A stretch of 64,000 bases of DNA from Bacillota bacterium (GTDB lineage: Bacteria > Bacillota > Clostridia > Lachnospirales > Lachnospiraceae), in assembly GCA_023411215.1 (NCBI GenBank), contig JAEYOY010000021.1:1-64000 (forward strand). The letters are read 5' to 3'. Under the pieces are notes generated by a model that worked only from the letters and a program-made list of their open reading frames with translations, was not told the DNA's origin and did not search any database. A program made the translations under genes and the position numbers. Of the stretch, positions 1 through 9,034 are shown piece after piece. Within the stretch, counting starts at the first letter, position 1. Each line of letters starts with the position of its first letter.

Positions 1-216
1 TCATTTTAGATACCTCTCGTATTCTTTAGATTTTTACCAACTGCCAGGTCAGTAATAATCTAAATTTACTTGAGGTATTTTTTTATGTCAATCTCTTGAC
101 CTATTTAAAGTATACAGGAAGCTTTCATAATCTACTGTTTATACTTGAAATATTTATATTTTTATCTTAGAGTAAGTCAATACGTATTTGATATTAGATG
201 TGTATTGCGTTATCTA

Positions 217-310
217 AATTGTTTACAATTTAATTTAACACCATTATTTTGCGTTTGTCAATAGTTTTATTGACATTTTATTAAAAATTGTATAAAATCT
301 AATTGTAAAC
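217..310. promoter_or_regulatory. Candidate MarR operator sites
   Basis: A perfect inverted repeat AATTGT-TT-ACAATT lies at 217-230 and a related half-site AATTGTAAAC at 301-310, just after the predicted -10 box. Placement around the promoter of a MarR gene fits autoregulation, which is common in that family. Binding is inferred. Confidence 0.35.
270..298 (+). promoter_or_regulatory. Sigma-A-type promoter of the MarR gene
   Basis: TTGACA (270-275), a 17-base spacer and TAAAAT (293-298) lie about 85 bases before the MarR start. The rest of 1-382 is AT-rich and shows no ORF, RNA gene or strong hairpin. Confidence 0.55.
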
Positions 311-382
311 ATCGATCATTGCGTTTCTAATCTACACAAACATGATATGATACATTTCATCAATAGAAAGTGAGGCAATCTT

Positions 383-883
383 ATGGATACTTCTTTAAAT
401 AATGCTCCAATAAAAGATGAGAAGGATACAACGAATTATGATTTATTAATGCTTGATAATCAGCTCTGCTTTTCATTATATGTATGTTCCAAGGAGATTA
501 TCAAAAAATATAAAAACCTTCTGGAGCCTTATGGTCTAACCTATACCGGATATATCATTATGATGGCTCTCTGGGAGAAGGACGATATCACTGTTAAGGA
601 GCTTGGCAAACGCTTATACCTAGATTCAGGGACTCTTACACCAATGCTAAAAAAGCTGGAGTCCTTGGAATACATTAAACGTATCCGCAGCTCCAGCGAT
701 GAAAGAAATGTATATATTCAATTAGCCCCGAAGGGCCACGCATTAAAGCATGAAGCAATCGGCATTCCGAAGAGCATGATCTGCAATCTTGATCTCGACC
801 CGAAATACGCAGGTAATCTGTTAGATGCCCTTCATAAAATGATGCAGCGACTCGAGGAAACAGCTGATCCGAATGCGGAATGA
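383..883 (+). CDS. MarR-family transcriptional regulator
   Basis: A 166-residue winged-helix protein. The middle holds the family helix-turn-helix: a helix around KELGKRLYLDSGTLTPMLKK followed by a wing with SSSDERNVYIQL, the DxR pattern typical of MarR proteins. It resembles the OhrR/SarZ branch in length and in the LDSGTLTPMLKKLE segment, and a Cys (C30 region, LDNQLCFSLYVCSKEI) sits where OhrR carries its peroxide-sensing Cys, so redox sensing is possible. It converges with the GH3 gene, with two bases between the stops. The target is unknown; it may control itself through the palindromes upstream. Confidence 0.85.
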   Translation: MDTSLNNAPIKDEKDTTNYDLLMLDNQLCFSLYVCSKEIIKKYKNLLEPYGLTYTGYIIMMALWEKDDITVKELGKRLYLDSGTLTPMLKKLESLEYIKRIRSSSDERNVYIQLAPKGHALKHEAIGIPKSMICNLDLDPKYAGNLLDALHKMMQRLEETADPNAE

Positions 884-885
884 TA

Positions 886-3360
886 CTAACCTTTTAACAG
901 TGCTCTGATCCCCTTTATTATATGTCCGTTCACAATATGTAGGATACCTTCCATCATAGCTTCGGATATGGTACCTTCTCCTGTCGTAACTAGGGAGTGG
1001 AACGGCATCTCCTTGATCATGCTGGACATCATTGCTTCCTCTTCCTCGGAGGTCTTGGTTACCTTCTTGGTCATCCGATCCGCAACCCATAATAACAGCC
1101 TACCGGTCAGAGTATGTTCAATATCCTCCAGGGTGTTATTATGATCGTAAGGCATACTAGGGATACTATTATGTATCGGCAACGGCTTACCATACAGTGC
1201 AGCAAATTCATGATCCTCCACACGAAATTCTCCCTGCACAAGATGATAATAGGTAGGTGCTATCTTTCTCAAATCAGGTTGAGGCCTCTCCGAGCTAGCA
1301 AGAGTGACTGTATGCTGTAATCTAATATCTGCTCCTGAGGCTCCCACACTGATTTCATAGGAACCGCTTTCCGCATACCACGCCTTGATCAGAGTATTAT
1401 AATAACCGAATTCCGTAGTATCAAGCGGGACAGTTATTCTCTTACTCTCACCGACAGCGAGTTCAACCTTCTGAAAAGCTTTTAACTCCTTCTTCGGTAA
1501 AAATACCTTATCATTATTATGACCAACAAATAGAAAAACAGTCTCTTTGGCTTTAACATTTCCTTCATTGGTAACGGTGAAGGTGATGTCAAGCAGCTCA
1601 CCATATTCACAGCTGCCTTTGCTCACTTCCAAATCGGTATAGGTAAAGCTCGTATAGGACAAGCCATGCCCAAATGGAAAGCGAACCGGTTTCCCTGCCT
1701 TCTCATAATATCGATAGCCTATATAGATGCTTTCCCTATATTCCACTGTTTTTCTTCCTCCCGGGAAGTAATGATAGGAAGGATTGTCTGAGAGCTTCAA
1801 AGGCCAGGTCTCCGCTAATTTGCCACATGGAACTGCTTTCCCTAATAATAGATTTACTACAGCTCTATGGCAGCCCTCTCCGCCCAGATAGGCTAGCAAA
1901 ATTCCCTTCACTTTATCATACCAGGGAAGCTCCACCGCTGCTCCTCCGTGCAGAATTACCACCACATTGGGATTACATTCTGAAACGGCACCAATCAGAC
2001 GATTATGGAGCTCCGGCATAGCCATGGATGTTCGATCGTAACCCTCTGATTCATATCCTTCCGGAAGACCGGCAAAGAGATAGACGATGTCTTTTCCCTT
2101 GGCTGCCTCGCAGGCTTCTGAAATCAACTCCGATTCCTTAATATGATCCGTCTTACTCTCTCTGTCCAGAGAATAACCTTTCGCATAGGTTATATCAAGT
2201 CCCGTCTCCTTAAAAACATCTAAGGCATTCTCTACCTTGATCGGATGTAACTTAGAACTGCCTGCCCCCTGATATCTGGGTACCTTAGCAAAAGCTCCTA
2301 TGACAGCTACCCTTTGATTAAACTCACCGGGCAAGATATTATCTGTGTTTTTTAGTAATACGATGGACTGCTCTGCTGCCTTTACCGCCAAATCATGATG
2401 CTTTTTGGCATCATATTGATAATTCTTCCTCTTTGCTTCCATCTGGCTCAGTATTAATTCAGTGATTCTACAGGCTGATTGGTTTAAAACCTCTACACTA
2501 AGTTCCCCATTCTTCACTGCTTCTACCAGCTTAGCATCATTGATTCCCATACTTCCTGGCATCTCCAGGTCCATGCCCGCCATAACACCTAGGGGACGAT
2601 TACTCACAGCACCCCAGTCCGATACTACGAGACCCTCAAACCCCCATTCCTCACGTAATATCTTCGTGAGAAGCTCATGGTTCTCACTGCAATACTCTCC
2701 GTTCAGACGATTGTAGGCGCACATGACTGTCTTTGGCTGTCCCTTCTTTACCGCAATCTCGAAGGCTTTCAGATAGGTCTCACGGAGAGCTCTTTCATCC
2801 ACAACCGCATCGATAGTCATTCGTCTTCTCTCCTGATTATTTACGGCAAAATGCTTAAGTGATGTCCCAACCCCTGTACTCTGTACACCTTGTATCATTC
2901 CCGCAGCCATTTCTCCGGATACCAGAGGATCTTCACTGAAATATTCAAAATTACGGCCACAGAGCGGACTTCTTTTCTGATTTGCACCGGGACCCAAAAT
3001 TACACTGACCTCTTCCTGCAGGCATTCTTCCCCGATTGCTCTACCAACCTCCTTTGCCAGCTCTACATCAAAGCTACAGGCCATGACACTGGCAGTAGGA
3101 AAACAGACTGCCGGAAGACTGTCTCCAATACCGAGATTGTCCGTGGAGCCCACCTGCTTACGAAGGCCATGAGGCCCGTCATCCACCATGATAGACTCAA
3201 GTCCTAATCGCGGAATAGCTTTCAGATTCCAGCAATCCTTACCGGAGCAAAGACCTGCCTTCTCCTCCAAAGTCATCTGTGCAACCAGTTCCTTTGCCCT
3301 TATTCTTATTTGCTCATCTTTCTTATTCCCTGATAAGTCCTTATTGATATATTCCTTCAT
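886..3360 (-). CDS. Glycoside hydrolase family 3 beta-glucosidase-like enzyme
   Basis: About 824 residues without signal peptide, so probably cytoplasmic. The order is GH3 N-terminal barrel (about 20-330) with the substrate-binding KHF motif and the nucleophile Asp in VVSDWGA (about residue 248), GH3 C-terminal alpha/beta domain (about 335-560), and an Fn3-like domain (about 600-690). A helical tail of about 95 residues follows, resembling the N-terminal extension of the neighbouring GH13 enzyme. It should release terminal beta-linked sugars from imported oligosaccharides. Start chosen at the ATG preceded by GGGGGTTGTC; an upstream in-frame ATG at 3372 overlaps that ribosome site. It lies 167 bases after the GH13 gene in the same direction. 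Exact sugar specificity cannot be read. Confidence 0.93.
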   Translation of the reverse strand: MKEYINKDLSGNKKDEQIRIRAKELVAQMTLEEKAGLCSGKDCWNLKAIPRLGLESIMVDDGPHGLRKQVGSTDNLGIGDSLPAVCFPTASVMACSFDVELAKEVGRAIGEECLQEEVSVILGPGANQKRSPLCGRNFEYFSEDPLVSGEMAAGMIQGVQSTGVGTSLKHFAVNNQERRRMTIDAVVDERALRETYLKAFEIAVKKGQPKTVMCAYNRLNGEYCSENHELLTKILREEWGFEGLVVSDWGAVSNRPLGVMAGMDLEMPGSMGINDAKLVEAVKNGELSVEVLNQSACRITELILSQMEAKRKNYQYDAKKHHDLAVKAAEQSIVLLKNTDNILPGEFNQRVAVIGAFAKVPRYQGAGSSKLHPIKVENALDVFKETGLDITYAKGYSLDRESKTDHIKESELISEACEAAKGKDIVYLFAGLPEGYESEGYDRTSMAMPELHNRLIGAVSECNPNVVVILHGGAAVELPWYDKVKGILLAYLGGEGCHRAVVNLLLGKAVPCGKLAETWPLKLSDNPSYHYFPGGRKTVEYRESIYIGYRYYEKAGKPVRFPFGHGLSYTSFTYTDLEVSKGSCEYGELLDITFTVTNEGNVKAKETVFLFVGHNNDKVFLPKKELKAFQKVELAVGESKRITVPLDTTEFGYYNTLIKAWYAESGSYEISVGASGADIRLQHTVTLASSERPQPDLRKIAPTYYHLVQGEFRVEDHEFAALYGKPLPIHNSIPSMPYDHNNTLEDIEHTLTGRLLLWVADRMTKKVTKTSEEEEAMMSSMIKEMPFHSLVTTGEGTISEAMMEGILHIVNGHIIKGIRALLKG

Positions 3361-3388
3361 GACAACCCCCATTTAAATATCCATACGG

Positions 3389-3476
3389 ACTATTCATACC
3401 TACCCTTTGAATTAGTTTGTACCAAGTGTCCAGTACATTACGCAAGCACTACCTGGAAGTGTGATATTTTCACATT
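3389..3476. repeat. Dispersed intergenic repeat, copy 1
   Basis: This segment and 27105-27197 share blocks: actattcatRcctRcccttt, gaRttagtttgtRcc, ttacgcaRgcac and tggaagtgtga. Both copies lie upstream of minus-strand carbohydrate genes. Copy 1 fills most of the gap between GH13 and GH3. Confidence 0.7.
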
Positions 3477-3527
3477 AAAACCGAGCAACGATCCGGACTA
3501 ATCACTTTAATCTATTGACGTAATCAA

Positions 3528-5429
3528 CTACTGACTGTGCCTATGATATAGCTTCGCTTCATAAGGTCGAAGCAGATCTGCTTCATCCGTATAATTAGAT
3601 AGTAACAATGTAAACTCCTTCTTCCTTGATAAGGAAGGAATTGCATGCTCGCTTATATTCATTTCAATATAGAATTCCTCACCACCAAGCCTCCGATAGT
3701 AAGTGAATATATCTTTCTTCTTACGGTTTACCGCTTCAAAGCTACCATAGACCAGAGCCTCGTGCTCCTTACGAAGCTGAAGCAGCTTCTGATAGAAGCG
3801 CCATATGGAATTTGGATTCTCCTGCTGCTTAGCAACATTCCATTCCAGATAATCCTTATCTGTCGCCAGCCAAGGCTCGCCTTGAGTAAAGCCGGCATTC
3901 TTCTGATCATTCCACTGCATCGGTGTTCTGGAATGATCCCTGCTGCCACTCAACACCTTTTTCCAGGCTTCTTTCTCTCCAAGGTTAGGAAGAAGCTCTG
4001 TATAATAATTGATGCTCTCCACATCCCTCATCTGCTCAATGCCGGTAAATGCTTGATTGATACTTCCAATTTCCTGCCCCTGATAGAGAAAGGGTGTCCC
4101 CTTTAAGGTCAGCTGCAACATTGCCAGGAGCTTGCCCAGGACCTCACGAACTGCCGGATCTGGGTTAATCTTAGAAATCATCCTTGGATTATCATGGTTC
4201 TCATAGAAGATGGACATCCAGCAATTATCACCGTAATTCTCCATCCAATCAATCATATATTCCTTTAGATAATTCATATCATAGCGGTAATCCTCGAACC
4301 TTATATGACCCGGAGTCTCCAGATGGTCAAAGGAGAAAACCATATCAAGCTCCTTTCGTTCCTCTCCGGTTAGAAGTCTGCTCATCTGCATTCCCACGCC
4401 CGGCGTCTCTCCTACAGTAAAGGCCTGATAGGGTTCAAAGGCTTCCTTTTTCAGCTCACGGAGATAGTCGTGGAGCTTTGGCCCGTAATAATAATGCTCA
4501 ATTCCGTAGTAGCCCATTAGCTTTCCGATGCTTTCATTTCCTTCCGGAAGTCCTTCTCTCTTCGAGATATAATTAATTACATCCATGCGAAAGCCATCTA
4601 CACCCTTCGTAAGCCACCAGCGAATCATAGCCTCAATTTCACTTCGGAGCTCCTTATTCTCCCAATTCAGATCCATCTGCTTTTTGGAGAAGAGATGAAG
4701 TCCCCATTCCCTGAGCTCAGGATAATAATTCCAAGCCGGTCCGCTGAAGAAGGAGTTCCAGTTATTTGGCGTCTTTTCCTCCTCTGACTCTCGAAACAGA
4801 TAATAATCATGATACTTGGAGTTCTTATCCTTTAAGGCTTCTTTAAACCACGGATGTTCATCCGAGGTATGATTTACAACTAGGTCCATGATCAGACGCA
4901 TTCCTCTGCGATGAACTTCCTCAAGCAGACAATCGAAATCCTCCATCGTACCAAATTCCTGTAGGATGGCGTAATAATCACGGATGTCGTAGCCGTTATC
5001 GTCATTGGGGGAATCATAGATCGGCGAGAGCCAGATCGCATCTACTCCAAGCTCCTTTAAATAATCCAATCTTGAGATAATGCCCTTGATATCACCAATC
5101 CCGTCACCGTCCGTATCCTGGAAGCTTCTGGGATAAATCTGATAGAATACCACTTCCTTCCACCAGGCTCTGGTGACATCCCCCTGCTTCCTGACCGGTA
5201 TGTCTGCTTCACTATTCAATAGTGTAAGAAAGGTCGTAAAAAACTCCCGACCGAGTACCTTTTTCGTTAATCCTGCAACGGTTTTCAGCTTCATATTTCC
5301 GACAATCGGATTCGTAATCAGCTTTTCCTTCTTATTCAATTGAAGCAGTAGCTTATAGATCACATCATGTCCGATGGGATTGGCATATACCTCTTTTATC
5401 TTACTGTTCAGATCCAGTTCTCTGCGCAA
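3528..5429 (-). CDS. GH13 alpha-glucosidase (oligo-1,6-glucosidase type)
   Basis: A 633-residue alpha-amylase-superfamily enzyme. The catalytic barrel begins near residue 88 (WWKEVVFYQIYPRSF) and shows DLVVNH (182-187), the nucleophile Asp in GFRMDV (D283), the acid/base Glu in TVGETPG (E341) and the third Asp in ENHDNPR. QDTDGDGIGD is the calcium-site loop of this subfamily. Family relatives hydrolyse alpha-1,6 or alpha-1,4 gluco-oligosaccharides or trehalose-6-phosphate; the exact substrate is not decided. Unusual is an extension of about 85 residues before the barrel. No signal peptide, so cytoplasmic. It lies five bases after the GPH symporter gene, surely co-transcribed. Confidence 0.93.
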   Translation of the reverse strand: MRRELDLNSKIKEVYANPIGHDVIYKLLLQLNKKEKLITNPIVGNMKLKTVAGLTKKVLGREFFTTFLTLLNSEADIPVRKQGDVTRAWWKEVVFYQIYPRSFQDTDGDGIGDIKGIISRLDYLKELGVDAIWLSPIYDSPNDDNGYDIRDYYAILQEFGTMEDFDCLLEEVHRRGMRLIMDLVVNHTSDEHPWFKEALKDKNSKYHDYYLFRESEEEKTPNNWNSFFSGPAWNYYPELREWGLHLFSKKQMDLNWENKELRSEIEAMIRWWLTKGVDGFRMDVINYISKREGLPEGNESIGKLMGYYGIEHYYYGPKLHDYLRELKKEAFEPYQAFTVGETPGVGMQMSRLLTGEERKELDMVFSFDHLETPGHIRFEDYRYDMNYLKEYMIDWMENYGDNCWMSIFYENHDNPRMISKINPDPAVREVLGKLLAMLQLTLKGTPFLYQGQEIGSINQAFTGIEQMRDVESINYYTELLPNLGEKEAWKKVLSGSRDHSRTPMQWNDQKNAGFTQGEPWLATDKDYLEWNVAKQQENPNSIWRFYQKLLQLRKEHEALVYGSFEAVNRKKKDIFTYYRRLGGEEFYIEMNISEHAIPSLSRKKEFTLLLSNYTDEADLLRPYEAKLYHRHSQ

Positions 5430-5434
5430 TTTAA

Positions 5435-6757
5435 TTACCCCGCTTTCTTCTGGTTTTCTACCATCATTCTTGCTACTTCCTTCTCATCCAGCTTATAGAT
5501 TGCCATGATAATCAGCATTACCACATATCCAAGGCAGGGAATGAGACTCATAATAATCCAAATACCTTCCAAAGCACCTGCGGACTGCTGCGGTGCCCGC
5601 TCTACATAGCCAAATACCCCAAGAAGAACCACACACAGCGTGTTTGCTAATGCGCCACCCAGCTTAGTCATAAAGGTCTGCAAGGAAAAGGCTATCCCTG
5701 CAGTTCTCTCGCCAGTTTGATACGCCCCGTACTCAATACAATCTGCCGTAAACATACCATACAGCATTAACGGAATCTGCATGAAGGTGACTCGTACAGC
5801 AGCAATGATAAGAAATGCAGTCAAATTCTCATAGCCTGCGAAATATTGGACAACACTTAATACAATCGCAGCTATGGAGCTGATCACTGTTACTTTCTTC
5901 TTACCAAAGGATTTGATCAGCAATGGCAATATGGGTGCTACTAATATAACCGGAACAATAACAACTGCCATAATAATCATGACCATGGATTCGTCACCGA
6001 GATTAGAATTGGCAAAATATACGGCAATAATCTGGAGAGTATTTGTAATCTCAATCCCGAGAAATCCAATGAAATAAATCAATAAGTATTTATTTTTGAA
6101 TAAGTACTGAAATATCTTAACGAAGGAAATATCTTCACTATTTTGATATTTCACCCGTTCCTTGGCAGTAAACTGTAATGGAAACATTACGATAAAGGAA
6201 ATCAGGCAGTAGATACCTACGGTCCAGGTCCAACCCACTTCTTTCTTAATATTCATAAATACGGCACTCGTAATCGCTGCGACTGCAGCGGCAAGTCTTC
6301 CGTATGCCATCAGCTTATCTCTCTCATAGGTATTGCTGGTCATGACCGTGGATAAGGAAAACAGAGGCGAATCCGATATCGTATATACCATATCAAAGAT
6401 CAGATAGGTCGCATAAGCATAAACTAATTTTAGAAGATAGGGTCCCTCGATATTGATGAACATCAAAAACAGAGATAGGGGAACCGTATAGGTAGCTACC
6501 TTTAACCAGGGTAGGAACTTGCCCTTCTTGAGATTGCATTTGTCAACAATCGCCCCCATAATCGGATCGTTGATGGAATCCCATACCTTTGCTAAAAGAA
6601 GCAATACCGCAGTGTCTGCTAAGGTAAGGCCTACAAACTCCGTATAAAAATACGTTAAGAACTGAAACGGTAGCACATAAATAATATTCTGCCCCAAGAA
6701 GAAGCCCGTGTATGACAACCGCTCCGTCTTCGTTGTCTGCATTGCTTTTCTATCCAT
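5435..6757 (-). CDS. GPH-family (MFS_2) glycoside/sugar cation symporter
   Basis: A 440-residue membrane protein with about twelve hydrophobic segments. The N-terminal block (TERLSYTGFFLGQNIIYVLPF) and the WDSINDPIMGAIVDK loop are hallmarks of the glycoside-pentoside-hexuronide:cation symporters (MelB/XynB-like). It imports sugars or small oligosaccharides with Na+ or H+. First gene of an operon with GH13 and GH3, so its substrate is probably a glucoside cleaved by one of them. Ribosome site GGGAGGGTG precedes the ATG and is overlapped by an inverted repeat (6770-6799). Confidence 0.92.
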   Translation of the reverse strand: MDRKAMQTTKTERLSYTGFFLGQNIIYVLPFQFLTYFYTEFVGLTLADTAVLLLLAKVWDSINDPIMGAIVDKCNLKKGKFLPWLKVATYTVPLSLFLMFINIEGPYLLKLVYAYATYLIFDMVYTISDSPLFSLSTVMTSNTYERDKLMAYGRLAAAVAAITSAVFMNIKKEVGWTWTVGIYCLISFIVMFPLQFTAKERVKYQNSEDISFVKIFQYLFKNKYLLIYFIGFLGIEITNTLQIIAVYFANSNLGDESMVMIIMAVVIVPVILVAPILPLLIKSFGKKKVTVISSIAAIVLSVVQYFAGYENLTAFLIIAAVRVTFMQIPLMLYGMFTADCIEYGAYQTGERTAGIAFSLQTFMTKLGGALANTLCVVLLGVFGYVERAPQQSAGALEGIWIIMSLIPCLGYVVMLIIMAIYKLDEKEVARMMVENQKKAG

Positions 6758-6769
6758 TATTTCACCCTC

Positions 6770-6799
6770 CCATATGTTTATGAGTAGTCGCTCATATGG
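6770..6799. promoter_or_regulatory. Inverted repeat at the GPH symporter start region
   Basis: CCATATG (6770-6776) and CATATGG (6793-6799) face each other, with a nested ATGAG/CTCAT pair. It overlaps the upstream side of the symporter ribosome site. It could be an operator of a sugar-responsive repressor or an RNA hairpin; both are inference. Confidence 0.4.
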
Positions 6800-6953
6800 T
6801 TATTTTAACTCCAAAACATTGATTAGGCAACTAATATTCACCATTTTTACCAATATCTTGGAGGCATTATGAATAATCCTAATTGAAAAATGTAAATGGG
6901 TAGAATAAAATATTGATATGGGATAAAGATTAGAACAGAAAGGTTGAAAGGAT

Positions 6954-7460
6954 GTGGTGCATATAACCTTAGAAGAGAAAAGAGGATTTATTTGTACTGT
7001 CAGAGAGTTGCTTCAGGTGGAGCAGGTTCAGGAAATGAACCGATACCTTCAACACGGAAATACCAGTACCCTGACGCACTGCCTTATTGTTGCCTACTAC
7101 AGTTATCGTCTGGCGCTTCTACTGCCCATGCGATTTCAATATAAGAGTCTGATTCGCGGGGCGATTCTCCATGATTTTTACTTGTATGATTGGCATATTC
7201 CTGACAAGAGCCATAAGCTCCACGGTTTTGTACATCCTCGCTTTGCACTTAGTAATGCCAGGCGTTATTTCAATTTGAATTTCGTAGAGGAGGATATTAT
7301 TCTTAAGCATATGTGGCCGTTGACATTAAGAACCGTCCCCTGCTGCCGGGAAGCCTTCCTGGTGAGTATTGTAGACAAGGTCTGCTCTCTTGCTGAGACT
7401 CTGTATATCCCCATTCAGCCTAAGAACAAGCTTTTTCGATACTGTAAGGCAGAAACCTGA
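6954..7460 (+). CDS. HD-domain phosphohydrolase
   Basis: About 168 residues. The HD signature is visible: an upstream His in THCLIVAYYSYRLA, then HD in RGAILHDFYLYDWH, with later HGFVHP and VSIVDK supplying further metal ligands. HD proteins hydrolyse phosphate esters, often nucleotides; the substrate is unknown. The start is GTG (6954 or 6957) because the nearby ATG at 6952 reads into a stop at once; GAAAGG precedes it. Divergent from the GPH operon and followed by two hairpins. Confidence 0.8.
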   Translation: MVHITLEEKRGFICTVRELLQVEQVQEMNRYLQHGNTSTLTHCLIVAYYSYRLALLLPMRFQYKSLIRGAILHDFYLYDWHIPDKSHKLHGFVHPRFALSNARRYFNLNFVEEDIILKHMWPLTLRTVPCCREAFLVSIVDKVCSLAETLYIPIQPKNKLFRYCKAET

Positions 7461-7498
7461 TCACACCCTATATGAAATATCATGCATATTACGATAAA

Positions 7499-7555
7499 AA
7501 AGCGGTATCGCTTAATCAAATTTACATGTGATTAGCTATACCGCTTTATTTCTTG
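7499..7555 (+). terminator. Rho-independent terminator, probably bidirectional
   Basis: AAAGCGGTAT (7499-7508) pairs with ATACCGCTTT (7538-7547), with a weaker inner stem. T-rich tract follows on plus; an A-run before the left arm gives a T-run on minus, so it can end both the HD gene and argC. Confidence 0.75.
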
Positions 7556-7594
7556 ACAATAGAAAGCTCGCGAAGCGTGCTTTCTATTGTTTTA
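7556..7594 (+). terminator. Second hairpin terminator after the HD gene
   Basis: ACAATAGAAAGC pairs with GCTTTCTATTGT (7579-7590) and is followed by TTTTATT. Tandem with the preceding hairpin. Confidence 0.7.
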
Positions 7595-7692
7595 TTCGTG
7601 ATTATATGACTGCAGCAGATGATATCTATCAGTTACCACCAAGAGCTGATCCCTTATGTTCGTGTGTCTATCTGCTTAGCGGATACCATATT

Positions 7693-8646
7693 TTATAGAT
7701 GAAGATCTTCCTCAAAGCCTAACATAATATTCATATTCTGAATTGCTGCACCGGAAGCTCCCTTACCCAAATTATCGATGCGTGTCATTACGACTGCCGT
7801 TCCTTTTGTGTCATTTCCGAATACAAAAATTTCTGCCCTATTCGTATCATTGCAAGCTGTAATATCAACTGCTCCATCGAATAAAATAGAATCATCCGAA
7901 TAAGGCATCACCCTTACGAATTTTTCCTGGGAATAATGTTCGCTAAGCACCTCGTGTATATTCTCACCGGTCATCTTTTTTGATAGAAGCCTGGTATGAA
8001 GCGGAAGCATCACAGCCATTCCCTTATAATTATTACCAAGGATCGGAACAAAAAGAGGTGCCTCCGATAAGCCTGCATGGAGCATCATCTCAGGTAAATG
8101 CTTATGATTTAGGCTGAGGGCATAGGGTCTGGGTGCTTTCATATAATCATTTTTACCGTTATTCGATTCATATTTTTCAATCAACGCTTTTCCACCACCA
8201 CTATAGCCGGTAAGGCTCTGGCAGGTAATCGGATAATCCGGAGCAATGACTCCCTCCTTCACTAAAGGATATGCTGACAGAATAAATGCTGTAGCATGGC
8301 ATCCCGGGTTACTTAATCTCTTACAGCTCTTAACCGCCTCCCGATGCTCCTTAGATAATTCGGGTAGTCCATAGGTCCAATCTACTGCAGTACGGAATGC
8401 TGTACTGGCATCGATAATCTTCGTAGATGAATTCGTCACCAGACTGACCGCTTCCTTCGCTGCCTCATCCGGTAGGCAAAGGAATACAATGTCCGCTTCA
8501 TTGAGACATCTTGCTCTTTCCTTTGCATCTCGTCTATTCTCATAATCGATTGTTATCATCTCAAGCTCTGAATACAAACTAAGTCTCTCATGTATCTTCA
8601 ATCCGGTCGTTCCGGATAATCCATCGACAAATACTTTCTTCTTCAT
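7693..8646 (-). CDS. argC: N-acetyl-gamma-glutamyl-phosphate reductase, type 2
   Basis: About 317 residues. It performs the NADPH-dependent reduction of N-acetylglutamyl phosphate in arginine synthesis. Seen are the nucleotide loop VDGLSGTTG at the N-terminus, LCLPDEAA, the catalytic Cys in LSNPGCHAT (C116 from this start) and HKHLPEM carrying the active-site His. The short architecture and GLSGTTGLKI start fit the type 2 AGPR branch. The ATG at 8646 is chosen because GAGGG lies eight bases upstream; an in-frame ATG at 8685 lacks one. No argB, argD or argJ is adjacent in this window. Confidence 0.9.
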   Translation of the reverse strand: MKKKVFVDGLSGTTGLKIHERLSLYSELEMITIDYENRRDAKERARCLNEADIVFLCLPDEAAKEAVSLVTNSSTKIIDASTAFRTAVDWTYGLPELSKEHREAVKSCKRLSNPGCHATAFILSAYPLVKEGVIAPDYPITCQSLTGYSGGGKALIEKYESNNGKNDYMKAPRPYALSLNHKHLPEMMLHAGLSEAPLFVPILGNNYKGMAVMLPLHTRLLSKKMTGENIHEVLSEHYSQEKFVRVMPYSDDSILFDGAVDITACNDTNRAEIFVFGNDTKGTAVVMTRIDNLGKGASGAAIQNMNIMLGFEEDLHL

Positions 8647-8685
8647 AGAATCGTCCCTCGCATGCATGTATGTATATTTATTCAT

Positions 8686-9034
8686 TGTTTTATATTAATA
8701 TACATTAGGTGTTCTGGATTGTCAATATGATTTTATATAAATAAGTCTAAAAACCATCCGCTACGAAGATACTTTTTCATCCTGTATTCAAAAAAGGAAA
8801 CCCCTTCTACTCGGATTTCCTTTCCTCTTATTTTACCAATATCTATTCCTCGAAAAATTACTGCTAAGCCTCTATATTATTATTCCATCTATAAATTAGT
8901 TACACTACTCCAGAGGAGAACCATCTTGCATCAACCATTATTAAACCCTCTAAAGAAATAGTCTGATCCAAAATTATATTTCTCTGCTTTGTCATATTTA
9001 ACATGATGATACCTAACGAATATATGTCTTGTTA
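8686..9034. other. Gene-free leader region of argC
   Basis: 349 bases between the M42 peptidase stop and argC. It contains the terminator-like hairpin at 8790-8820. The T-box motif AGGGTGGNACCGCG was looked for and not seen. No ORF of note. Confidence 0.5.
8790..8820 (-). terminator. Terminator or attenuator upstream of argC
   Basis: On the minus strand GGAAATCC pairs with GGGTTTCC (one G-U) and six Ts follow. It lies over 200 bases after the peptidase gene and about 145 before the argC start, so it may end the peptidase transcript or act as an argC attenuator. Confidence 0.6.

Noticed and set aside
1674..2021. Plus-strand ORFs inside the GH3 gene
   Set aside because: Shadow frames; low-complexity Ser/Leu/Arg composition and no ribosome sites.
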